A stretch of 21,827 nt of DNA from JBBQSU01 sp038234815 (GTDB lineage: Bacteria; Planctomycetota; Phycisphaerae; Tepidisphaerales; Tepidisphaeraceae): assembly GCA_038234815.1 (NCBI GenBank), contig JBBQSU010000055.1, positions 1 to 21,827 of the forward strand. Direction: 5' to 3'. This document shows positions 14,898 through 20,434 of this stretch, in pieces. Numbering within the stretch: the stretch's first letter is position 1; each line of letters starts with the position of its first letter. The notes under the pieces are model-generated. The model saw only the letters and a list, made by a program, of their open reading frames with translations. It was not told where the DNA came from and made no database searches. Position numbers and translations under genes: made by a program.

Positions 14898-15296
14898 TCA
14901 TCGAGACAAAGAAGGAAGAGTCGTCGGAACGCGAATGTTCTTGTTTGTCGCGTATTGCTGAAGGCCAAGATAATCCTGAAAATATCGGACTTCACGATCG
15001 AGACCTGTGGTGGGATCGAGAAGTATCAGGAAGTACTGCTTGCCTTCCGTGTTGCCGACAATACCACCATCAAAAGTCACGTAAGCAGTCAGCTTGTCGA
15101 TCAGCACAACCCCACCTCGTATTCCCTCTTTGGCTAGCACACTGGTTGTTGTCACTCGATCGATGACCAGTTGGCGTCCGGTGGTGGCGTCCTGATAGAC
15201 GCCAACACGAGAAGTGACTGGCGTTATGCGCGCGTCATCACACCCAAATGAGCTAAGGGCCAAGAACAAGACGCCAACGAGTCTAGTGTTCGCCAT
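14898..15296 (-). CDS. small lipoprotein downstream of RHS tip 4 (candidate cognate/immunity gene)
   Basis: A 132-residue lipoprotein. The ATG at 15296 has GGAG about eight bases upstream and is followed by a short hydrophobic signal with lipobox SSFGC (Cys19). The mature part reads as a compact beta-rich domain (RVGVYQDATTGRQLVIDRV, then TAYVTFDGGI) with a Tyr/Leu-rich end (YFQDYLGLQQYAT). I know no family. Its start overlaps the last 14 bases of the RHS tip-4 frame, implying translational coupling. It is not recognisably related to the two other lipoproteins in the array. Position and envelope location suggest an immunity or partner protein for the tip; this is inference. Confidence 0.75.
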   Translation of the reverse strand: MANTRLVGVLFLALSSFGCDDARITPVTSRVGVYQDATTGRQLVIDRVTTTSVLAKEGIRGGVVLIDKLTAYVTFDGGIVGNTEGKQYFLILLDPTTGLDREVRYFQDYLGLQQYATNKNIRVPTTLPSLSR

Positions 15297-15489
15297 TCCA
15301 CTTCTCCGTAAACTTCCACTTCTTTGTGTAATAGATGTGCCAGTCAAAAGTTCGCCAAGAACCACCGCGAACAACACTGGTTAGTAGGGTGCGAACTGGA
15401 AACGACAGGTTAGGGAGATCCCACTTCCAGCGATCCCATAAATCCATTTCTACTTTCAAGTCCGCTTCCCAATCACTGATGACACACTT
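15283..15489 (-). pseudogene. RHS C-terminal tip 4 (fragment)
   Basis: The minus-strand frame ends in a Trp-rich segment: SDWEADLKVEMDLWDRWKWD, then PVRTLLTSVVRGGSWRTFDW and HIYYTKKWKFTEKWNGEH before the TAG at 15283. It is in a different phase from the RHS core fragment just upstream and lacks a proper N terminus, so it is probably the 3' remainder of a longer tip. Its end overlaps the start of the lipoprotein gene. No toxin family is recognised. Confidence 0.6.
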
Positions 15490-16133
15490 GGCCCTACGGA
15501 TCGTACAAATATCGCTTCTACACCGCCCCTGACGTGTCTACAATCCCCGTGACGTTCCAATTCGCATCCTGCATCGCGTAGAATCCCTCTTCATAGCCGT
15601 TGGTGCTGGTGTTGGCATCGGCATCCCGATCCCGCACCACCCGCGCACCGACATACACCGGCGACCAGGTGAACTGGCTGTTCTTGGCCGTGCTCCCGCC
15701 GCCGGCTTCCTGAAGAATCTGCCAGTCTTTGCTGTAATAAAAAGCCGTCGCCCACTTCTTGATCGCCCGACCCAACGCGTCGTATTCATACGGCGTCGAC
15801 CCGCCCACCTGCCGGTTCCAAGCGTCGTAGGTCTACGTCTTGTTAAGGGTATCGCGCGTGGTGTTCCCGTTGAGATCGTAAGTGGGTGTGCTTGTGGCGC
15901 CGCCGCCCCTCACGCTCACCAGTTCGTTCTGCGCATTGAAGGAGCGCGTCTGGGCGCCGGCGGTTCCGGTGATGGACAACATGTTGCCGAGCGCATCATA
16001 GTTGAATCCCCGCTGCCGGGGGGGCGAAGCGATCGCGTCGGGAATGCCGTCGCTGTTGGCGTCGGTCAGCGTGCCGTTTTGAAATTGGGCAAACGATCCA
16101 GTCCGTCATTCATCTCCAATTCAGTTCGGCTCA
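15490..16133 (-). pseudogene. RHS/YD-repeat core fragment 4 (stops and frameshift)
   Basis: This is the longest core remnant. Minus-strand order: DGLDRLPNF, a one-base frameshift near 16080, NGTLTDANSDGIPDAIASPP, FNYDALGNMLSITG, TRSFNAQNELVSV, TYDLNGNTTRDTLNKT, a TAG (15833-15835) where Trp is expected, TYDAWNRQVGGSTPYEYDAL, KKWATAFYYSKDWQILQE, VYVGARVVRDRDAD and ANWNVTGIVDTSGAV. Two further TAG codons follow at 15518-15520 and 15494-15496 within what was LERYLYDPYGQV. YD repeats (FNYDALGN, TYDLNGNT, EYDALGR) are typical of RHS shells. It begins directly after the stop of the lipoprotein at 16134. Confidence 0.88.
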
Positions 16134-16691
16134 TCAGTCCCTTGCCGGCGTACCTTCCCTTAGGAGGCGCTTCCAATCCACTTGCCGCTCTGCGGGAGTT
16201 TCCTGTGGCTCCCAAGGCGCTGGGCGAATTAGTGCCTCAACGCTATCGCCCATTCCAGTGAAATAATTCCCCATTGCCAAATGCATACGCGTGCTCGCAT
16301 GGTTGAAGCGAGCCAAACGTTCTACACCCTTGTCCTCAAACAGAAAGTCCGTCTGCAAATAGAGGATCGTCCAATCCTTCAGTGGAATTTTGTGCACTGT
16401 TAATCGCGTATGCAGAAGTCTGACGGTTTGCCCCGCTGTAAGTACAAAACCGGTTTCAGACGAACCGAGTGGCTCACTCAGATATTGGGCACTCAACAAT
16501 TCGGAGCCATTCGGGGAAACGTAGACTCCCTGCCGTCCGCCTTGCGAAACCAGCAGAACATCGCGCTGCAGGGGCGCCTCTTGATTGAAACGGCGACTGA
16601 ATGGTGGACATGCTTCAACATAAAAGGTGTCGGCAGAGTTGCAGCCCACTGTGATTATGGCCAAGCACAACAGTAGTAGATTTCGTAACAT
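16134..16691 (-). CDS. lipoprotein B, paralogue of lipoprotein A (candidate cognate of RHS tip 3)
   Basis: A 185-residue lipoprotein. The ATG at 16691 is followed by a signal peptide with lipobox ITVGC (Cys17); a longer open frame upstream lacks any signal and overlaps the tip. It is clearly paralogous to the lipoprotein at 17441-18004. Shared marks include TF.VE..PPFS-like starts, LLHTRL, PLKDW, a F.FE block, A.FNH, a YF.GM block, and IRPAPWE with TPA. Two insertions around GGRQGVYVSPNGSELL distinguish it. It starts 29 bases after the stop of RHS tip 3, and its stop abuts core fragment 4. No strong ribosome binding site is visible. The likely site is the envelope; function as an immunity or partner protein is inferred from co-duplication with the tip. 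Confidence 0.82.
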   Translation of the reverse strand: MLRNLLLLCLAIITVGCNSADTFYVEACPPFSRRFNQEAPLQRDVLLVSQGGRQGVYVSPNGSELLSAQYLSEPLGSSETGFVLTAGQTVRLLHTRLTVHKIPLKDWTILYLQTDFLFEDKGVERLARFNHASTRMHLAMGNYFTGMGDSVEALIRPAPWEPQETPAERQVDWKRLLREGTPARD

Positions 16692-16720
16692 ATGGGGGCC
16701 GTCCGGAAGAATGTAAGCCG

Positions 16721-16858
16721 TTATCGACCACCGAAGCCCAGTATGTTCATTCCGTCGTACCCGTAAAAGTGCAGAGCGACTTTGTTCCAATCACCGCGGA
16801 AATCGTGGGGTTTACCAAAGTCGTCGACGCCTTTGAAGGCGCTAAAGCATTGCATTGC
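16721..16858 (-). pseudogene. RHS C-terminal tip 3, 3' remnant homologous to tip 2
   Basis: The minus-strand frame reads AMQCFSAFKGVDDFGKPHDF, then RGDWNKVALHFYGYDG and MNILGFGGR to a TAA at 16721. Tip 2 ends almost identically (AMQCYSAF, HDFRADWNKVAIHFYGYDG, MNILGFGGR). The N-terminal part of the tip, including the region with the His-Gly motif, is missing; the frame follows core fragment 3 out of phase after a short junction. It is therefore an internally deleted copy of the same tip family. Confidence 0.85.
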
Positions 16859-16870
16859 ATATGCCTGAAA

Positions 16871-16899
16871 CGATTAAAGGGGCCAAGACCCTTTAAACG
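16871..16899. repeat. hairpin at the tip-3 deletion junction
   Basis: CGATTAAAGGG (16871-16881) and CCCTTTAAACG (16889-16899) pair with one mismatch around a seven-base loop. The stem lies exactly between the end of RHS core fragment 3 and the out-of-frame remainder of tip 3, and it contains the TAA that ends core fragment 3. It may mark the recombination or deletion scar. Confidence 0.6.
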
Positions 16900-17153
16900 A
16901 TAAACTGATACAAACTACCCCCATCCACATACCCCGCCGGGTCCTGCTGCAACCACCGCATCATCTCCCAGTTGTAGGTGCGGTTGCGGAAGTTGGCCGT
17001 GCGGGTGGAGATGTCCGCTGCCGCGTCCTGCACGAAGTTGCCAAAGCCATAGTTCCCGCCATAGTTCCGGCTTCCCCACGTCGGCGTCAGGAACGTCACC
17101 CGGCCATACGGGTCATACTGATAACGCTCCAGCACCGTGCCCGCGTTAGCCAT
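16893..17153 (-). pseudogene. RHS/YD-repeat core fragment 3 (86-residue mini-ORF)
   Basis: From an ATG at 17153 with AAGGAGG four to five bases upstream, this encodes GTVLERYQYDPYGRVTFL, TPTWGSRNYGGNYGFGNF, VQDAAADISTRTANFRNRTY and NWEMMRWLQQDPAGYVDGG, ending SLYQFIV and TAA. Over about 212 bases it differs from fragment 2 at only 10 positions, mostly silent. RHS similarity begins at about 17143, so the first few codons come from foreign DNA that happens to supply a strong start. It is truncated at both ends relative to an RHS protein, but the small frame could be translated. Confidence 0.85.
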
Positions 17154-17178
17154 GGGGCCTCCTTGTTGTGTTCAGGAC

Positions 17179-17318
17179 ATGATACGGGGACGCCGCCAGT
17201 TTTGCGAAACAAGCCATTCATGGCACAACCTCTCGAACTGTAACAGCATTATTGTAATGAACGAGATCGGCGATACAAAGCATGGGGACTCCACAAACTA
17301 TCTGCGTCCCCGTATCAT
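17179..17318. mobile_element. 140-bp element with perfect 15-bp inverted repeats (MITE/REPIN-like)
   Basis: ATGATACGGGGACGC at 17179-17193 is the exact reverse complement of GCGTCCCCGTATCAT at 17304-17318. The 110 bases between hold no gene. It fills the spacer between lipoprotein A and RHS core fragment 3, one of the few non-RHS sequences in the array. Short size, terminal inverted repeats and lack of coding suggest a non-autonomous mobile element. I could not identify a target-site duplication. Confidence 0.6.
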
Positions 17319-17440
17319 CTCCCCCTGCGCAAACAAATACTGGCGGGACGGAACACAGTTACGAAGGCGGAGCGACAGAAATCAACGTGACCCCTTTGTG
17401 TCGCCCATCATAGAACTCGTTCGAGTGTAACTGTAATAAA

Positions 17441-18004
17441 TCATCTCTCCCCACAACCGGGGCTGACAAGCTCCTTCAAGCTCAGAACTCGGTTCGCTGG
17501 CGTATCAAGCGATTCCCAAGGTGCCGGTCTGATCGCGAAAGCTACGCGCTCGCTCATTCCGCTGAAATATCTAGCCGTGACGAGTGGATCGCCAATCCGA
17601 TTCTGCCCAATGGCTCCGAACGAATGATTGAACTTGGCAACGCGCACCTTCCCGGCGTGCTCAAATGAGAATTCAGTCCACAAGTAGAAGAAGATCCAGT
17701 CCTTCAGTGGAACCTTTCTTCTAACCAAGCGTGTATGTAGCAGGCTAATTTGTGAACCCGCCGGTAACAAGAAGTGCGGTATAGCAGCGTCATATGGGTC
17801 ATATTCATATTGTGCTATGAAGTCATCGCTTCCTTCCCGCTGGAGAAGGCGCACATCTCGAGCCAGTTTTGCCTCGGTACGTCGGTTATACGAGAATGGG
17901 GTTCTGTTCTCTACAGGAAACGTCTCGACTGAAGAACACCCTACGAGGGAACACAGCACGCATGCAGTCAATCCAAGAGATAACAGTTCTGTAGGGGGGC
18001 GCAT
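17441..18004 (-). CDS. lipoprotein A, candidate cognate of RHS tip 2
   Basis: A 187-residue lipoprotein. Two starts are plausible. The ATG at 18004 has AAGGAG eight bases upstream. An ATG at 18022 overlaps the tip-2 stop as ATGA and adds six codons. The signal peptide ends in lipobox SLVGC (Cys23 from the shorter start). The mature part shares LLHTRL, KVPLKDW, F.FE, AKFNHS, RYFSGM, AIRPAPWE and TPA with lipoprotein B. Charged residues and aromatic-rich strands suggest a beta-rich domain; no family is recognised. It is intact although the RHS tip in front of it carries a stop and a frameshift. Position and coupling fit an immunity or accessory protein at the envelope (inference). Confidence 0.83.
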   Translation of the reverse strand: MRPPTELLSLGLTACVLCSLVGCSSVETFPVENRTPFSYNRRTEAKLARDVRLLQREGSDDFIAQYEYDPYDAAIPHFLLPAGSQISLLHTRLVRRKVPLKDWIFFYLWTEFSFEHAGKVRVAKFNHSFGAIGQNRIGDPLVTARYFSGMSERVAFAIRPAPWESLDTPANRVLSLKELVSPGCGER

Positions 18005-18018
18005 CGGAAGCACTCCTT

Positions 18019-18713
18019 TCATCGTCCGCCAAAGCCGAGAATATTCATCCCGTCATAGCCGTAGAAGTGAATTGCTACCTTGTTCCAGTCCGCACGAAAG
18101 TCATGTTTCGTCCCATCATCGTCAGTGCCGGTAAATGCGCTATAGCATTGCATGGCAAAGGCTTTCGAGACCCTGAATCCTTGGCCTTCCAATCCGTTAA
18201 TGACTGCCGTCTGGAAGCCCCACGCCTTTCTTTCTTTATCCGCTTCTCGCGTATGGCCTCCCAGGAATCCGTCAGTATATAGCCGTGCCCAAATATCGCT
18301 ATGCCCCAAATATTGCCGGAATTTGCCGAGACTGCCTTGACGAGGTCAGCGAAGGTCGTGGGCTTCACAATATTCTTCCCATGTGTGAACAAGTCAGTTC
18401 CGGCAAGAATCCCGATCCCGCCTCCGATGTTGGTCAAATCCCCCGCATCTTGCATCAAGTTTGCGGCGATCCAGACGTTCGGCGTTGAGACCTCCTGCCC
18501 CGGGCACAGCACATAACTAGTCTCGCGTCTCGTAAGTTGCCCAACCTGAACCGATAAATGGGTACCATACAACCCAAGAGAGCCTCCTTGAAGCCACTTG
18601 TTTATCGAATCCGGGTCAGTATCGAGATCAACCTTTAGCGCAAGGCCCAAAACACTGTCACCATTCTCACTTACCCACCGTTGGCGAGAGTCGTTAGTAG
18701 TACCTTTCTTTTT
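18019..18713 (-). pseudogene. RHS C-terminal tip 2, caspase-like motif spacing, one frameshift
   Basis: A roughly 230-residue tip continuing in phase from core fragment 2 past a TGA. It reads ENGDSVLGLALKVDLDTDPD, then a Gly-rich part (IGGGIGILAGTDLFTHGKN), then NIWGIAIFGHGY. At a TATATA tract (18276-18281) the frame shifts by two bases and continues TDGFLGGHTREADKERKAW, VSKAFAMQCYSAF, HDFRADWNKVAIHFYGYDG and MNILGFGGR before the TGA at 18019. A His-Gly after a hydrophobic strand and a Cys after a second hydrophobic strand, 46 residues apart once the shift is repaired, resemble the catalytic dyad of clan CD (caspase-fold) peptidases. That assignment is inference. The stop overlaps a possible start of lipoprotein A. 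Confidence 0.72.
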
Positions 18714-19223
18714 TCATAGCCCCAAGGGATCAACATAGTTGGTTGGCCCCGAGCCGTTGAACTGGTACAGATTCCCCCCATCCACATACCCCGCCGGGTC
18801 CTGCTGCATCCACCGCATCATCTCCCAGTTGTAGGTGCGGTTCCGGAAGTTGGCCGTGCGGGTGGAGATGTCCGCCGCCGCGTCCTGCACGAAGTTGCCG
18901 AAGCCATAGTTTCCGCCATAGTTCCGGCTCCCCCACGTCGGCGTCAGGAACGTCACTCGGCCATACGGATCATATTGATACCGCTCCAGCACCGTGCCCG
19001 ACGGGTCCACCAGCGCCGTCACGTTCCAGTTGGCCTCCTGCACCACATAGAGGCGCTCTTCAAACCCGTCGGTCATCGTCAAGTTCGCGTCACGATCCCG
19101 CATCACCAATGCGTCCACATACACCGGCGACCACACAAACTGGCTGTTCTTGGCCGTGCTTCCCCCGCCCGTTTCCTGCACCACCTGCCAGTCCTTGCTG
19201 AAAAAGCGAGACGTTGCCCACTA
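18714..19223 (-). pseudogene. RHS/YD-repeat core fragment 2 (nonsense codon at core/tip border)
   Basis: The minus strand encodes WATSRFFSKDWQVVQE, NSQFVWSPVYVDALVMRDRD, TDGFEERLYVVQEANWNV, SGTVLERYQYDPYGRV, GSRNYGGNYGFGNFVQDA, NFRNRTYNWEMMRWMQQDPA and NLYQFNGSGPTNYVDPLGL. It then hits TGA (18714-18716) where TGG would let the frame run on into tip 2 without a shift. The 5' edge is a TAG immediately before WATSRF, abutting the end of the upstream membrane-protein gene, so the first part of the RHS protein is missing. The NWEMMRW..QDP..Y.DG.NLYQ block is the conserved RHS core that precedes variable tips. Confidence 0.9.
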
Positions 19224-19229
19224 TCTGAT

Positions 19230-19679
19230 CTAGTAGTTCGTCGTAATCCACTCCTTTTGGTGTTCGAGATATACGATTTTACGAGAACTCAACGGCGGCC
19301 ATCGCGATATCACCAGTGATGTTGAGGGATAGCGTCCGAATTGGTACACGATAAGTGTTTCCTGAGCCGAAATATATGCTTCTGATACAATTAACGGAAT
19401 CAAAACCATCCAAAGTGCATATTTAAGAGCACGCTCGATTTTTAGACCGATGAACGGAATCCAACACACCGGCAACACAAAAGTCGCTGCGCCAATTAGC
19501 TGAGCCTTTACCGAGTGCATCGAGAGAAACACTTCTTCGCAACGAAACCAACCAGTGACTAAGAATGTCCACATAGCCAGCGGTACGCAGAGGCACACAC
19601 GAAAGGGATGTGCCCCTAAGACCGTAGCAATGGGTGCAATGACATGTCGCCGATGATCTCGATAGTCGATCCTAGTCAT
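19230..19679 (-). CDS. three-helix membrane protein downstream of RHS tip 1 (candidate cognate gene)
   Basis: A 149-residue integral membrane protein. I start it at the ATG at 19679, nine bases after the RHS tip-1 stop; an overlapping longer frame exists. Three hydrophobic segments are visible: around FRVCLCVPLAMWTFLVTGWF, LIGAATFVLPVCWIPFIGL and ALKYALWMVLIPLIVSEAYI. They are followed by a soluble, basic C-terminal tail of about 45 residues. No family is recognised. Its stop is directly followed by RHS core fragment 2. Small multi-helix membrane proteins are known immunity types for envelope-acting polymorphic toxins, which makes that role plausible but unproven. Confidence 0.65.
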   Translation of the reverse strand: MTRIDYRDHRRHVIAPIATVLGAHPFRVCLCVPLAMWTFLVTGWFRCEEVFLSMHSVKAQLIGAATFVLPVCWIPFIGLKIERALKYALWMVLIPLIVSEAYISAQETLIVYQFGRYPSTSLVISRWPPLSSRKIVYLEHQKEWITTNY

Positions 19680-19687
19680 ACGCCGCA

Positions 19688-20434
19688 CTAGAGCCCTTTC
19701 GGAATATCTTTCCAGGGAACGGGCGGAAATGCCCAATGCCCCGGCGGATTGGGTGGTGGGTTAGGAGCCATTCCGATGTCCCAAGTGATGTCAACCACGT
19801 TGTCCCCCGGGTCGATCAAGCGCCAAGATCCCGGAGAATCACACGAAATCCAAATATCATTTGCGTTATGCTTGATCTTGTAATATGTGATTTTTTCATC
19901 GACACCTTGGATCGCGAATGCGTCAGCATAATAACCGCCAACAGACTTGGGGACAAACCAAGCGCTTTGCTTGCCCTTATTGTCTTCAGGATAGATTGCG
20001 ATCGTAGGGCTACCATTTCCCGATCCAGGACGGCAATTGCACGCAATCGTGATCTTGCCTTGCCAGACTCCTCCAAAAAGATTTCCCCAATCGACCCGGC
20101 CGGTTGGATCAAGACCGCTGACAGGATCGTTGTTCTCCATAGCGTACAAATTCGCTCCATCCCGATACGCATCGTCCTGCTGCAACCACCGCATCATCTC
20201 CCAGTTGTACGTGCGGTGGCGGAAGTTGGCCGTGCGGGTGGCGATGTCCGCAGCGGCGTCCTGCACGAAGTTGCCAAAGCCATAGTTCCCCCCATAGTTG
20301 CGGCTTCCCCACGTCGGCGTCAGGAACGTCACCCGGCCATACGGATCATACTGGTACCGCTCCAGCACCGTGCCCGACGGGTCCACCAGCGCCGTCACGT
20401 TCCAGTTGGCCTCCTGAGCAGGATAAGGGGTCAC
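19688..20434 (-). CDS. truncated RHS core (fragment 1) with intact C-terminal tip 1
   Basis: A 248-residue open frame without internal stops. Residues about 7-112 are RHS core (QEANWNVTALVDPSGTVLER, then YQYDPYGRVTFLTPTWG, NWEMMRWLQQDDAYRDGANL and NNDPVSGLDPTG). Residues 113-248 are tip 1: a beta-rich domain with WQGKITIACNC, PTIAIYPEDNKGKQSAWF, KITYYKIKHN and DIWISCDSPGSWRLIDPGD, ending in a Pro-rich tail. I recognise no toxin family or catalytic motif. RHS similarity starts abruptly at about 20415, where the preceding DNA is unrelated. The GTG at 20434 is a weak start, so expression is uncertain. It is followed nine bases later by a membrane-protein gene. This is the only tip in the window still continuous with its core. 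Confidence 0.75.
   Translation of the reverse strand: MTPYPAQEANWNVTALVDPSGTVLERYQYDPYGRVTFLTPTWGSRNYGGNYGFGNFVQDAAADIATRTANFRHRTYNWEMMRWLQQDDAYRDGANLYAMENNDPVSGLDPTGRVDWGNLFGGVWQGKITIACNCRPGSGNGSPTIAIYPEDNKGKQSAWFVPKSVGGYYADAFAIQGVDEKITYYKIKHNANDIWISCDSPGSWRLIDPGDNVVDITWDIGMAPNPPPNPPGHWAFPPVPWKDIPKGL

Noticed and set aside
14252..15166. Long plus-strand frame over RHS fragment 5 and the lipoprotein
   Set aside because: It is antisense to the lipoprotein with lipobox and to RHS core; Arg/His/Pro-rich shadow composition.
16893..20415. The repeated RHS cores as a CRISPR-like or satellite array
   Set aside because: The repeats are coding RHS core of 200 bases or more with unequal ends and gene-sized gaps, not short repeats with regular spacers.
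14690..20434. Calling the RHS tips known nuclease or deaminase toxins
   Set aside because: I see no HNH, deaminase, ADP-ribosyltransferase or other standard toxin motif in the four tips. Only a caspase-like His/Cys spacing in tip 2 is suggestive.
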